Shown here one piece after another: positions 30,331-53,011 of a DNA stretch of 64,000 nucleotides. The DNA comes from Pogonophryne albipinna. Its lineage: Eukaryota > Chordata > Actinopteri > Perciformes > Artedidraconidae. The stretch is taken from contig CM053243.1 of NCBI GenBank assembly GCA_028583405.1, forward strand, positions 32,229,632-32,293,631. Reading direction: 5' to 3'. The translations under genes and the position numbers were made by a program. Below the pieces are notes generated by a model. The model was not told the DNA's origin, did no database searches, and saw only the letters and a list, made by a program, of their open reading frames with translations. Each line of letters opens with the position of its first letter. The stretch's first letter is position 1.

Positions 30331-31365
30331 ACATTACATTACATTGCATTTAGCTGACGCTTTTATCCAAAGCGACTTACAATAAGTACAATCGACCAGG
30401 AAGACACAACCTTGAAGAAAACAGAATCATATAAGTACATCAGGTTTCATAGAGCCAAACATTTCAAGTGCTACTCAACTGGCTATAGGTAAGCCAGTCC
30501 TTTATTAGTATATAAGTGCTCTGTTAGCAGTTCATTGTTAGTAATTCTATCGCTCGAAGTGGAGTCGAAAGAGATTAGTTTTCAGTCTGCGCCGGAAGGT
30601 GTGTAAGCTTTCTGCTGTCCTGATGTCAATGGGGAGCTCATTCCACCATTTTGGAGCCAGGATGCAGAGCGTAGTGCACGCGCTGGGGTGTCCTGGATGT
30701 AGGAAGGGCCAGATCCATTCGCAGCATGGTACGCAAGTACCATTGTCTTGAAGGGGATTCTAGCAGTTACCGGAAGCCAGTGATGGGAGCGGAGGAGCGG
30801 AGTGGTGTGGGAAAATTTAGGAAGGTTGAAGACCAGACGAGCCGCTGCATTCTGGATGAGCTGCAGAGGTCGGATGGCACATGCAGGTAGACCAGCCAGG
30901 AGGGAGTTGCAGTAGTCTAGGCGTGAGGTGACGAGAGCCTGGACCAGAACCTGCGTGGCTTTCTGGGTCAGCTGGGGACGTATCTTCCTGATGTTGTAAA
31001 GCGTGTATCTGCATTAACGGGTTGTAGCAGCGATGTTTGCAGTGAAGGACAGGTTGTTATCTAGGGTCACACCCAGATTCCTTGCAGTCTGAGTCGGGGA
31101 AACAACAGAGGTGCCGATGTTGATCGTCAGGTCAAGAGTGGGACAATCTTTTCCCGGAAGGAAAAGCAGTTCAGTCTTGTCAAGGTTGAGCTTGAGGTGA
31201 TGAGCAGACATCCACTGAGAGATGTCAGCTAGACAAGCAGAGATGCGTGCGACTACCTGGGTCTCTGAGCGGGGAAAGGACAGAATTAATTGGGTGTCGT
31301 CAGCGTAGCAGTGGTATGAAAAACCATGCGGGCTAATGACTGATCCGAGCGAGTTTGTGAAAAAA
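30331..31365 (-). mobile_element. L2-like LINE, 5'-truncated, with reverse-transcriptase remnant
   Basis: Read on the minus strand, the fragment starts inside the reverse transcriptase. YHCYADDTQLI gives the catalytic Y-A-D-D at 31296-31307, followed by MSAHHLKLNLDKTELL and TARNLGVTLDNNLSF. A stop at about 31014 breaks the frame. Beyond it the same frame continues with LVTSRLDYCNSLLAGLP, IQNAAARLV and HWLPV. It ends in a 3' tail containing TTGTAAGTCGCTTTGG and AAAGCGTCAGCTAAATGC, followed by ATGTA repeats, a typical L2 end in teleosts. It interrupts the TTAA-bounded element, since the relative at 55540 is continuous there. Confidence 0.8.
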
Positions 31366-32257
31366 TATATCGATTAGCAAGCTGAGATTCCACAGATTCC
31401 AGACATATAAGTATCATCACTGAGCGATCAGAACTCGCGGCCAAATGACAAGAAACAACAACAAAGAAATGTGCTTTACGGAGCAAACACGGCTAAAAAC
31501 GTCTTAACTGTTGTTCTGATCAAAAGTTGTGTTCAATGGCATTAAAACGAGTAAAACGCTGCTGAAGGTTAATCCAGAGGTTAATCCATCATCATATTTA
31601 TGGCAATAAACATAGTTTTCTATAGAGTGTAACATAGCTTTCGGTTTGGGCAAACTGCGTGCGCATCACTCTCAATCCTCAATGGTAATGTTTAGATGGA
31701 TTTAGGAACCCCCCCTCGATTCTATTGGCTCTAACGGTTCAAAAGAGATGTCAATCACCAAAATCGACCAATGGGTTTGTTGGAGTCGGGAGGCCTGTTA
31801 ATTTATTCCGGCAATTACTCAGACCTACTAATTGACCTAACAGAAGCTATTGAATCTATGTAAGTTTACTGCCAGGCTCGGATCCACCTGGATCAGCAAG
31901 GTCTCACCTCTACTAACTCCTGAAGAACCAGGTTCAATGAACTGCTGTTTCAATTCAGACGACGAACTAAATCCGTATAAGCGATCCCGAAGGATTCTGG
32001 TATCAGTAATGAGGTGTGGCCCTGCAAGTGTTAGTGTGGCAGTTGTGCAATCTTACCTTTAAGCAGGAGAGGAGAGCGCAGATTTCTTTTAAGTTATCCC
32101 AATCCAAAAAGGTGGGATGATTTTATTTGAAGAAAATGGTCCACACTTTTACAGGATTTTTACCTTCTCTCGTTACAATGTGACAATCATACGAAATATA
32201 TCATGCTGTGGTCCTTTTCTAATATAAAACTTCAATTCACAGTTTTACATTTCTTAC

Positions 32258-33818
32258 ATTAAATTCTAACTTCAACTGGCCCACTTCAGTTGTGACATTA
32301 CATTTTAACTGGCCCACCTCAGTTGTGACATTTAAATTCTAACCTCAACTGGCCCACTTCAGTTGTGACATTTAAATTCTAACCTCAACTGGCCCACTTC
32401 AGTTGTGACATTTAAATTCTAACCTCAACTGGCCCACCTCAGTTGTGACATTTAAATTCTAACTTCAACTGGCCCACTTCAGTTGTGACATTTCAATTCT
32501 AACCTCAACTGGCCCACTTCAGTTCTGACATTTCAATTCTAACCTCAACTGGCCCACTTCAGTTCTGACATTTAAATTCTAAATTCAACTGGCCCACTTC
32601 AGTTGTGACATTTAAATTCTAAATTCAACTGGCTCACTTCAGTTCTGACATTTAAATTCTAAATTCAACTGGCCCACTTCAGTTGTGACATTTAAATTCT
32701 AAATTCAACTGGCCCACTTCAGTTCTGACATTTAAATTCTAACCTCAACTGGCCCACTTCAGTTCTGACATTTAAATTCTAACCTCAACTGGCCCACTTC
32801 AGTTGTGACATTTAAATTCTAACCTCAACTGGCCCACTTCAGTTGTGACATTTAAATTCTAAATTCAACTGGCCCACTTCAGTTCTGACATTTAAATTCT
32901 AACCTCAACTGGCCCACCTCAGTTCTGACATTTAAATTCTAACTTCAACTGGCCCACTTCAGTTGTGACATTTAAATTCTAAATTCAACTGGCCCACTTC
33001 AGTTCTGACATTTAAATTCTAACCTCAACTGGCCCACCTCAGTTCTGACATTTAAATTCTAACCTCAACTGGCCCACTTCAGTTGTGACATTTAAATTCT
33101 AAATTCAACTGGCCCACTTCAGTTCTGACATTTAAATTCTAAATTCAACTGGCCCACTTCAGTTCTGACATTTAAATTCTAACCTCAACTGGCCCACTTC
33201 AGTTCTGACATTTAAATTCTAACCTCAACTGGCCCACTTCAGTTGTGACATTTAAATTCTAAATTCAACTGGCCCACTTCAGTTGTGACATTTAAATTCT
33301 AAATTCAACTGGCCCACCTCAGTTGTGACATTTAAATTCTAAATTCAACTGGCCCACTTCAGTTCTGACATTTAAATTCTAACCTCAACTGGCCCACTTC
33401 AGTTGTGACATTTAAATTCTAAATTCAACTGGCCCACCTCAGTTGTGACATTTAAATTCTAAATTCAACTGGCCCACTTCAGTTCTGACATTTAAATTCT
33501 AACCTCAACTGGCCCACTTCAGTTGTGACATTTAAATTCTAAATTCAACTGGCCCACTTCAGTTCTGACATTTAAATTCTAAATTCAACTGGCCCACTTC
33601 AGTTCTGACATTTAAATTCTAACCTCAACTGGCCCACTTCAGTTGTGACATTTAAATTCTAAATTCAACTGGCCCACTTCAGTTCTGACATTTAAATTCT
33701 AAATTCAACTGGCCCACTTCAGTTCTGACATTTAAATTCTAACCTCAACTGGCCCACCTCAGTTGTGACATTTAAATTCTAAATTCAACTGGCCCACCTC
33801 AGTTGTGACATTTAAATT
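32258..33818. repeat. 40-bp minisatellite, about 39 copies
   Basis: The unit is roughly AACTGGCCCACTTCAGTT followed by GTGACATTTAAATTCTAACCTC. It varies at a few sites only: AACCTC/AAATTC/AACTTC, CACTTC/CACCTC and TTGTG/TTCTG. Each unit holds the inverted motif AACTG(N8)CAGTT. The unit length is not a multiple of three and each unit has stops, so it is not coding. In the right part, AACCTC-type units return every third unit, giving a 120-bp higher-order period. Confidence 0.95.
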
Positions 33819-34859
33819 GTACCTTTTAAATTCTTCCGACATAATTTAGAGGAATATCCTCATAAATGGTCGGTGATAAAAAAACACATTAAAACTTTCA
33901 TTCAACAATACATTCAAAATCAAAGTCAATTTCAGAGAACTTACCAAGGAAAACCCCCACTCTGGAGCTTTCTCCCTCTCAGCCAGTGCTTTTATGCTCC
34001 ACACAGGGACAGAAAACCAAAGACACACCTTCATACCCATATATGTGGGGAAAGGTCATGGCCAGTGCAGGACTGGACATGTCCAGACATATTCTCCTAT
34101 GGTATGGCCTAAACCCATTTTGGGGCTTCAGTACTTTTCCATTGAGTCAGGGGTCTCCTGTGCACAGCTTGCTGTGAGTGAAGACAACTGTCTCCCCTCT
34201 TTAAACAGTGACACCCATAGTGATAAACTATAATAGGCCTTAAACTCAATTTACCAAACCCCTTGTGTTTGTAAATACTGTGATTATAGAACAACATGAA
34301 ATATAATGCATTTTCATTGTAGGTTATACAAGAATATATTTGATTATATTTGATAATATTTGATTATATTAACTTTTGTTTTAATTATTCAACTTAATAT
34401 GGAGACCTCAACAGGTTCCAGAGATATGGCAAATATACCCAAAGGACCCCAGAGGTGGGGTTTTTTTTTCTTCTAAATCTCTCTAAAAAGGTCAAATTTC
34501 ACTTGTTTTGCATCAATCTTGATACAGGGTACTTATTATATGTTTTAGTTTGGATTCCTAAAGCTTTTAGTCTACCATCCCATCATTCAAAGGTGGTTTT
34601 CACTATAAGTAATGGGTTGTCTTTGGACGGAAACTATAATTTACAGTTTTTTACTATATGTTCAATCTGGATTTTCTTTAAACTAAAAACATCTATATTG
34701 ATTCTGACTTTTCTACATCCAACTCACAGGTTTATCATTGCTTTGAGAAAAAAGATTATTAATGTAGCCCTTTTAGAAGTGAAGATATAGTCATTTGTTC
34801 TGGGAATGTCATTTTCAAGCCTGAAACCTGAAAAACATGCTTGGGGCTTAACAGGTTAA

Positions 34860-36770
34860 AATCTTTTTTTATATTAAATCTTTCAATAGTCTGATCTATA
34901 ATATTTTTAAAAAGTATTCATAGTAACAGGGATATAAGTGAAGAATGTTTGACCCACCACTCTTACTTAACTTAGTTTTAATATTTGAATGTAACCGTAT
35001 ATGTTTTTCTTTGCCATGAAATGTAGGAAGTGTAAATATTGCTAATAATAATGTTAATATTGTTTTTGATACATATGTATCTCTAGTTGTCGGATCCATC
35101 TATTTTCAGACGTTCATTCATATTCTACCACATATTTAATTGTATAATACTATTGGTTTGTGTTATTATTAAATATAGAAGTCCATCTCTTTGGAACTGG
35201 TTGAAATCATACATAAAACCATTCCCTTTGTCACTGAAAAGTAGGGCTTTGTATCCCTCATATGCATGTTTATCTATTTAGTGTTGTTATTATTATGTAT
35301 CATTAACCTCAGTTTTAATTCGTCAAAGAAACAAGGAACCAAGAAAAACGGCAGTATTTCCTTTCGCTGTTGGACTTTTCATTTGACTGTCAGTTGTTAT
35401 TTTTTTGGGTTAAACGGAGAAGACAAGAACATGATTTAAATATGACTTCTCCACGTAAAACATCACAGTTCTGTTTTTGTGCATTGTGTGGTAGGTCACC
35501 TCTAAATCACATTCAACACTTTGACAAGTTTTGCGGATTCATTTTCTCTTCATGACATCCTATTTTAGGATTACCTCGGGAGGTATTGTGTTGCCATGGA
35601 AAAGTATCCTCCTTTACTAATCTGTCACCAGACTGAAATGGATTTCTGTTTGGGCTAAAATGATCTGTTTAGGCTGTCCGTCAAAATCTTGTCAGACATT
35701 GTGATACCCTTAAGGTAAGAAAACTTAATATTCTCTAAGCACAGCAGTAAAATGTCCTCATATTTTCATGTAGTTGCAACCAGACGTTGAAATGCTAAAT
35801 ATTCCCAAAAATCTGTTTTAAATGCAAAGATACGTAATTAAGACCAAAACAAAGCCCACTATGAGATGGTGCGTACCTTCAAACATCATCAACATTGTGT
35901 GTGGTATATATATATTAGTAAGAGTGGAGAGACTGTGTAAACACAGAAAGAAAAGAATAAGACTTTAAAACATGAATAAACCTTCATCTCACACTATCCT
36001 CACAGTGTTTCCATTTGTTTTGCTTTAAAAAAATAAATAAAAATGATACTGGATTATTTAGACACTATAACGCCTGTTTGCATATTCCTTTTTCTATTGT
36101 TTGATATAAATTATATAAATATAATAATAATTTATAGACATAAATATAAATATAAATGTCCTCTAACACAGAGGTTTTCATAGTGTGACGCTGTGTAAAC
36201 TGAATTAGCTATGAGTAGTTCCTTATTGCAAATTTGTACAGAACAGACAGTTGTCACTGGAGTAACTTGTTATTGATACTATAATTCTAATGCAAGTTTT
36301 GGATGTGTTAGGAGGAGTGTCTTTTGCTGTGATTGCTTATTAGAATCTGAAGTGTCACTAACATTGAATGTTAAAATATAACATCATGTATGTGTTTTCA
36401 GATTTCACCGAATTAAAATGTAGAATGTATAGGAAATCCTCTGCTCTAATATTATCAACAAACACACAAGAACTCTATCAAAAAATATTGGCTCATAACG
36501 CCTTCTTTGCTCTCTTTCTATGTCAAAGATTGGTCAAATTTCTTTCTTCGGTACATGCAGTTATAGGTTGAATAGGTACACAAAGTATGTACAATTTGTC
36601 TAATAGCATACTGAATTAATTTGGTTGGATTCTAAAGCTATATTGTCTTGTATAACTTCTAACAAAAAATATGATATACTTGAGGTTTTTACCCACTAAT
36701 GCAGAGTAAAAGAGAATCATGGACTTGTATTCTGCTAACTAACATGGAAGGAAATCCTTTTACTTAACAA
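34860..36770. other. No gene recognised
   Basis: Very AT-rich DNA with short frames lacking domains. A (TA)n stretch lies around 35907-35917. Confidence 0.5.
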
Positions 36771-37730
36771 GACCCTGCAAGACACTCAGATCCTCCAATG
36801 TATTTCTTTCAGAAGTACCGAAAATATCACACAAGAGATCTGGGGAGGCTGCTTTCTGTTTGTATGGCCCCAAACGGTGGAACATCCTCCCATTGGATCT
36901 TAAAACAGCAAACTCCATTGAAGTTTTTATAAGTAAACTGAAGACCATCCATCCATCCATCCATCTTCTCCCGCTTATCCGTGGTCGGGTCGCGGGGGTA
37001 GCAGTTCCAGCAGAGAGCCCCACACTTTCTTTTCCCTGGCCACATCAACCAGCTCTGACTGGGGGATCCCAAGGCGCTCCCAGGCCAGCGAAGAGATATA
37101 ATCCCTCCACCTGGTCCTAGGTCTACCCCTTGGTCTCTTCCCAGCTGGACGTGCCTGGAACACCTCCCTAGGGAGGCGCCCAGGTGGCATCCTAACTAGG
37201 TGCCCGAACCACCTCAACTGGCTCCTTTTGACGCGAAGGAGGAGCGGTTCAACTCCGAGTCCCTCCCGGATGACTGAACTTCTCACCTTATCCCTAAGGG
37301 AGACACCAGCCACCCTGCGGAGATAACCCATCTCCGCCGCTTGTATCCGCGATCTCGTTCTTTCGGTCATGACCCATCCTTCATGACCATAGGTGAGGGT
37401 AGGAACGAAAATGGCCCGGTAGACAGAGAGTTTTGCCTTCAGGCTCAGCTCCCTTTTTTGTCACAACGGTGCGGTAAAGCGACTGCAGTACTGTATAAAC
37501 TGAAGACCTATCTTCTTAATTTGGCTTTTAATTTGGGGTAATTTTGGTGGTATCACTGTTCATGTTTAATTGTTTTATGGTTCTTGGGTATAACTCTTTC
37601 TGTTTTTTTATAACTTGTTTTTAATTGTGTTCCTCCATCTTAATATTGTATCGATCATCTTTATTTTGTATCTGTGAAGCACTTTGGGCTGCATCTTGCA
37701 TGAAAGGGGCTATATAAGAGTCTACAGCAT
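36771..37730 (+). mobile_element. L2/CR1-like LINE C-terminus and 3' UTR, interrupted by another LINE
   Basis: The plus-strand frame encodes RSGEAAFCLYGPKRWNILPL and SIEVFISKLKT up to 36946. It resumes after the insert with LKTYLLNLAF and stops. This is the usual C-terminal end of fish L2-like ORF2 proteins. The 3' UTR ends GTGAAGCACTTTGGGCTG and AAGGGGCTATATAAG near 37720, a common L2-type end. It is 5'-truncated. Confidence 0.75.
36947..37496 (-). mobile_element. Non-LTR retrotransposon 3' part inserted in the L2-like copy
   Basis: The minus-strand ORF (37370-36975) contains MTERTRSRIQAAEMGYLRRV, LRWFGHLVRMPPGRLP, RPRGRPRTRWRDYISSLAWE and LLPPRPDHG, the C-terminus of a widespread fish ORF2 (I/Nimb- or L1-like; clade not settled). 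Upstream the frame continues as ELSLKAKLSVYRAIFVPTLTYGHEGWV to near a TGA at about 37460. The 3' tail is (GATG)n at 36947-36964. AAACTGAAGACC flanks the insert at 36935-36946 and 37497-37508, a 12-bp target duplication. Confidence 0.85.
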
Positions 37731-42238
<4,508 letters not shown>

Positions 42239-42724
42239 TGCACCCTTTTGGCATTCACAATAGTTTACAAATCAACACAATATGAAATGGAAGTTGTGGC
42301 TGTTTAGATTAAGTCATCTATTGAAAGTAAATACAGTTTGTAGACAGTGAGAAAAAACACTGTTGATTCCTTTACTAGATTAGAAAGGAGATACAAGGAC
42401 TGTTTGGAAGACAAGATGAGAACACAGTGTTCAACATATCCAGAGAAAGTCACATTTGTTTTATTTACAGATCATGATTCAGATATCTCAACAAACATAT
42501 ATTTTCCATCATGTTTGAGGACACAAAACATCACAAAGATGAAATGGGAACAGAGCTAAATACCACTTCCCTTGTTCACATTCATATAAACCGCATATAG
42601 TTGAGTGAAAAGGTTTGGAAGCAGCCAGCAGCAATAGGCCATGCAGCTTTCCTGAGGGGCATTTCCTTAACCATGGCAAAGGCATTGTAACCTGAGGTAC
42701 CTTGGCAGGTACGTTGATGGAGCT

Positions 42725-45871
<3,147 letters not shown>

Positions 45872-46250
45872 GCCAAGGCAATTTTATTTATACAGCACTG
45901 TATTGCAAATCTCAAATTTCCCTCAAGAGGTTTTACAATCTGTACAGCATGTGGCACCCTGTGTCCTTTGACCATTCATTAAGATAAGGTATCCCCTTAA
46001 AAAAAAGGTCCCGGGACGGACAAACATGCGTTGATGTTTTGTGTACAGCGTAGACCAACAATAATTACAGCATGGACAATCAGGATGCCAAAAGTATATT
46101 CATATAGTAAACAAATATGATGAATATGGATCCCAAGACATTGAGAACCCTCCAGATGCCGCTACATAAATAGGACATAACCTACTTTCCACCATGGAGA
46201 CCTGGGAAGATGACAGACTACAAAAACACACAAGGGGCAAAGCTTAAGCA
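45872..46250. repeat. Common teleost interspersed repeat
   Basis: 'aaggcaattttatttataca', 'gcaaatctcaaatttccctc' and 'aagaggttttacaatctgta' match a sequence class frequent in fish genomes and resemble the insert at 11292. The right boundary is approximate. Confidence 0.45.
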
Positions 46251-46649
46251 CATCATTCAAATGAAGCAGCAAACACAAAGAGGGGAAAAACAGACAAAGA
46301 CACCAAGTAAACAAGGGAGACAGAAGCTATAGGAGAGGCTGAATCTCCTGAAGGACGAAGATCCAGATATAAACATCTGGAACGAGGCACCAACATAAAG
46401 GGGGAAAGGAGGAGAGAGAACCCAGGAAAGCCAATGGTCCCATTCTGAGTGAAGGGAGAGGAAAAGGAAGAACAAATAGGTAGAAAGAGAGAGGTAGGAA
46501 CCGAGGATGGATGGACACTGAGTGTCAGAGAGATGCAGGGTTTTTAGAAAATATACAGTATTTTCATCTGAAGGACAAACATGCTTTATGTAGTATAGGC
46601 TTAATAATTAATTATGGCTGGGACAGACCAGCCAAACCAAAAATGTTAA

Positions 46650-46860
46650 AAGTAAATGAAAGGGGTCACTCATAGTGTAGGGCTTCTAATAATCACATAC
46701 ATCTGTAGCTCTGTGGAGCTTTTTTAGCCCCTTTTACCTTATTGATTTTGTTTGTTTTCTATGGCCCACACATATCTCTCTTCCACCTAGAAGCAGCAGC
46801 TAGCTGATTTACTGAACTGTCCTGCACCAAACAGCAGACAACATTAGCAGTTAAAGACTC
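46650..46860. repeat. Diverged repeat, copy A
   Basis: The order of motifs 'gaaaggggtcactcat', 'tagggcttctaataatcac', 'ccttttaccttatt', 'tttctatggcccacacat', 'ctcttccacc' and 'aacagcagacaacattagc' is repeated about 1.2 kb downstream. Confidence 0.55.
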
Positions 46861-47845
46861 TGCTATTTGTATCAGTTGTTCGAAGCGACCAGGATGTTAA
46901 TATTGGATTTATATGCTTTCACTTAAAGCACATTTACATCTCTACACTCGCACTACTGTGCAAACAGACATTTTTCTTCTAACATGTTTGCATGGGAATG
47001 TATGAGATGGTCTGAGTGGGAATAGGGCAATCTGCTAAAAACATAATAAGGCAATTATGTGTGGAATGTGTGTTGAGCTTTAAAAGGGACACAAATAATG
47101 TAGCTGTAAGAAATAGTGTTGCATTTACAGTACACTGTGATTTACCAGGAAAATAACTGAGATGACGTTGCTATGCTGATATGAGATAGGAAATGAAAAT
47201 GTGAGTTGTGTCTATATATGGGTTGTTCTTTGAGGATTTGCATGCAAGTGTTTTAATAATTTCACGCAAGTCTCAGTCTTTATTATTGGTGTGGATGTGG
47301 TAGGTAATTTCTCTGCACTCGCTGATGAATTAATAAGCATGCGAGGACAGATTACCTGCAGCTGTGCCTCTTTCCTCCCTGGCAGTGATGGGTCAGTACC
47401 TGCTGTAAGGGCAGAGGGAAGGCAGACAAAGAGCCACACAGCCATCTGACACAGTGGAGAGCTGTGCTCAGACATATGAGGTCAAGAAGCCTCCAGGATG
47501 CAGCAGGTGGTGAACCAGATGACACACATGAAGATGATGTTGATAATGATGATAATAATAGGGGGCGTAAGAGTCTTGTGTAAAAAAGACGAGAGAAAGA
47601 ATAAGGAAACAGATAGAGGAGACAAAGGATTAAAATACTCTGTAGAACAACAGGAGGCTGGGGACAGCAGACCCCAGAGGAAAGAGTAGAAAACCACATG
47701 AGAGCAGCCATATTGATATAAGAGATGACAGATGATAGTGAAAACTGAGATGAAGCCAGACAGAGAAGAATTGCGATGGGCCTGGAGAAGACTGTGTTAA
47801 GATCAAACTAACAGAAAGTTAAGGAAGAAAGATTAGTTCTAAGGG

Positions 47846-48070
47846 GGGAAAGGGGTGTCGCTCATAAATGTAGGAGCTCTAATACCTGTATAATCACCCT
47901 ACTCTGCTGCTTTTGGAGAATGTTTTGCCTTTTACCTTATTTCGTGTTTTTCTATGGCCAACACATCTATTTCTCTTCCACCAGAAAGCTGCAGGTTGCT
48001 GAATGTAGAAAACAACCAGCACCAAAAAACAACAGCATTAGTAAACAGCTGATGAAGAAAGATCAGGTTG
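47846..48070. repeat. Diverged repeat, copy B
   Basis: It contains 'gaaaggggtgtcgctcat', 'taggagctctaatacc', 'ccttttaccttatt', 'tttctatggccaacacat', 'ctcttccacc' and 'aacagcattag' in the same order and orientation as copy A, with indels. It has no coding content. Confidence 0.55.
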
Positions 48071-50626
<2,556 letters not shown>

Positions 50627-50749
50627 ATTCATGGGTGTCTGTACTGTGAGCACTATTTTCACTGAGGGCTTGGTTCCAGTGATCACTGCTGCTTTATGTA
50701 TTTGAGTTGCCGGTGTGATTGTATTTCACACAATTGTGTCCTGCAATAG

Positions 50750-51073
50750 GAGAGACACACACCGCTGCGTCTCTGAGGGCCCGGGCCTGCCCATCGCACC
50801 CCCTGCCCCCCTCCACTTCCACCTGGCATCGCTGTCAGAGGCATGGCTCTGTGCCTTGGCATGCAACATGCCATCTCCCTGGCACTACGTCTGGTTGCAG
50901 CACTGTGGGGTGGGCCCGAGCCAACTGGGGCTCCTCCGATCATCATGGTTGTCCAGTCTTTGGATGCCCAGAGGGGGGGCTTTCCCACCTGTTCAATGGG
51001 AACCTGAAGTGCACCTCCAGCGGCCTCCATATGTCAGCCAGATTTACACCATCCATGCTCCGCACCGTGACAG
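50750..51073 (+). CDS. Candidate internal exon of an unidentified host gene
   Basis: A GC-rich island in AT-rich DNA, bounded by CCTGCAATAG at its left and CAG|GTGAGTC, a strong 5' splice site, at its right. Its length is 324 bp, a multiple of three. In the best frame it reads with no stop, starts with one base completing a codon and ends with two bases, so both introns would be phase 2. The predicted peptide includes CVSEGPGLPIAPPAPLHFHL, SEAWLCALACNMPSPWHYVW and RPPYVSQIYTIHAPHRD. Codons in this frame are rich in G/C at third positions. A second frame is also open across most of the interval, and I recognise neither product, so this may be chance. It adjoins a 245-bp GT tract 120 bp upstream. 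Confidence 0.33.
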
Positions 51074-51589
51074 GTGAGTCTTTATTAGCAACATATTAGA
51101 TAAAGTAATGCCAACAACAAATGTAATCAAGGAGAAATTACGTTATCTTTATATTTAGCAATTTTGAACAACAAACAAGTAATTGTGACATTAACAATAT
51201 GACAAACCTTATTAAATCCATATGCCAGCAGTATTAGAGAATGTTTACATCGACCATTCAATGTTTCCTTACAAATGGAAACAGATACTATGTTTTAATT
51301 TAAACAACATTGAGTCTTTAAATTATTTACCTAATTGTATTGTTTACATGTTTGTTAAGATTTGCAAAATATTTGCAATCTTAAAATGGTTTCCATGATA
51401 GAATTTGAAACATGAGAGTTTATGGCCTTTTTTATAGTAAAAGCATTTGCCTAAATTCTAACCAATAAGAAAGTGGCTAATATTTACCTACACTTAGTCC
51501 TAACTACAACTAAAAACGAAAAAGTTAAAATAAAACCTCCACAAAACAGGATTTCTTCAAAAACAATGAATTTAAATGTTAAATAGGCA

Positions 51590-51775
51590 AGGCAAGTTTA
51601 TTTATAGAGCACGTTTCAACACAAGGCAATTCAAAGTGCTTTACAAAAATAAATCACATTAAGAGCGTTAAGAAATAGTGCTGTGGGAACACGTTATACA
51701 AATGACATTTAAAAAGCAAAGACAATAAAATAAACATAAAACAATAACACATGTATAAAATCTATCTTCTATTAA
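51590..51775 (-). repeat. LINE-type 3' end (reverse orientation)
   Basis: 'ggcaaggcaagtttatttat' and 'aaggcaattcaaagtgcttt' are the reverse complement of the AAAGCACTTTGAATTGCC-type 3' ends of fish L2-like elements. The remainder is A-rich. Confidence 0.55.
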
Positions 51776-53007
51776 AGCCTCTCAGAGATCTTTTTACATT
51801 TCCCAGAAACTTCCCTTTCTTAAATATGTCTTTAACTTTTGCCTTAGTAGTTACAAATTGCAGCACTGTTCCCTTTTGGTTCATTTAGTTTGTATTTGGC
51901 ACAAATTGTAATGATTATTCAGTTTCCCCATGACATATTGAATAATTTGCAGCTTTCAAGTGGTGCAGCAGCAATTTAGGCTGAAATGATTCAGACTCTT
52001 CAGAGCTCGTGTTGCTTTAAAAGCTCCAGCAGCCAAAAGCTGTTTGCCAGACCTCCTTTTACAGCTGACACATGCAGAAAACATACAATTAGCAGATGGA
52101 TGATGTGACATCCAGTGCATTCGTTTTCATAAGTAGATTAACATTTTTAATATTGTTCAAATATATACCATTTAGGTGATTTTTCTGGTGAGGTCTTGGC
52201 TGCATTTTGTATTTCTAGAGTAATATATTCTTATATACTTAAAAATGAATGAAAAACTTCAAAAGCAAAGAACTAAGTTGTCACTTTTCTTCCAACCATT
52301 CAAGCTTTAATGATTCTCTATCATAGTGGTTGTCTGTACTATGCCAACATTGACAGATTCAACACCATCATACATTTTGAAACGGCAGTTCCAGAGTTTT
52401 TAAAAGATCAAACTGGCTCGCTGAAATATTCTCTTTGTGCTTCACGTTAATGTCAAAATTGAACTGCTATCTTCTCTCTCATGATATTTATGACTCTCAG
52501 CGAAAGTCACTTCAATAATTGAACATTTCCAGAGCATCAATTAACAAAACTGATCTTAAAAATACATATGCTTTTGATAACAGCACTCTTTAAGCTGGTG
52601 GAGTGAATTTCTTCTGATCACATTAATGGGGAACAGAATGTTCCTAAATACATCAATCAACACATCAGAGAAATACGTTTCCAACACAGCCCAGCTTTAT
52701 AAGCCAAGTACACTTGTCTTGGGGTTATGAATGGCTTAATTGGCAGTAGCGCCGCAAGTGTCACACAAAATGTCAGCAATGAAAGAAAGGGTACTGGAAC
52801 AAATCCTCCAGTGTAGTGGCAGTGTCATGAGAGAGTTTCTGCACTCTGTGAGTTCAGAGAACAGTCCGGGTGGATTTCCTGTCATCGCAGAAATATAATT
52901 ACTTCCAACTCATGTCATTGTGAAAAAAAAGCTCAATTTTGGAGGAAGTGCTAAGCTAAAACTCAATGAAGTTACTATAGTACAAATAAAGGGCTGGCAA
53001 AAAGTAC
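51776..53007. other. No gene recognised
   Basis: AT-rich DNA without structure or coding signals that I can support. Confidence 0.5.
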
Positions 53008-53011
53008 TTAA

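Larger units (their letters stand above)
30066..34855. mobile_element. Candidate piggyBac-like element, 4.8 kb, carrying later insertions
   Basis: TTAA (30062-30065) is followed by CCAGTTAAACCCC. The right end reads GGGGCTTAACAGG followed by TTAA (34856-34859). The termini match at 11 of 13 positions as inverted repeats with the piggyBac duplication. Sequence just inside the left end recurs at 55300-55845 and, inverted, at 56270-56680, confirming a repeat family. The interior includes an L2-like LINE fragment and a 40-bp minisatellite. I did not recognise a transposase. A short frame near 31937 (MNCCFNSDDELNPYKRSRR) is a weak candidate for a transposase start. Confidence 0.5.

Noticed and set aside
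32258..33818. CRISPR-like array appearance
   Set aside because: The units are contiguous with no unique spacers and the genome is clearly a vertebrate's; it is a minisatellite.
47352..47711. Minus-strand 119-residue hydrophobic frame
   Set aside because: Leu/Ser-rich because of purine-rich sense DNA; no start context, splice signal or domain.
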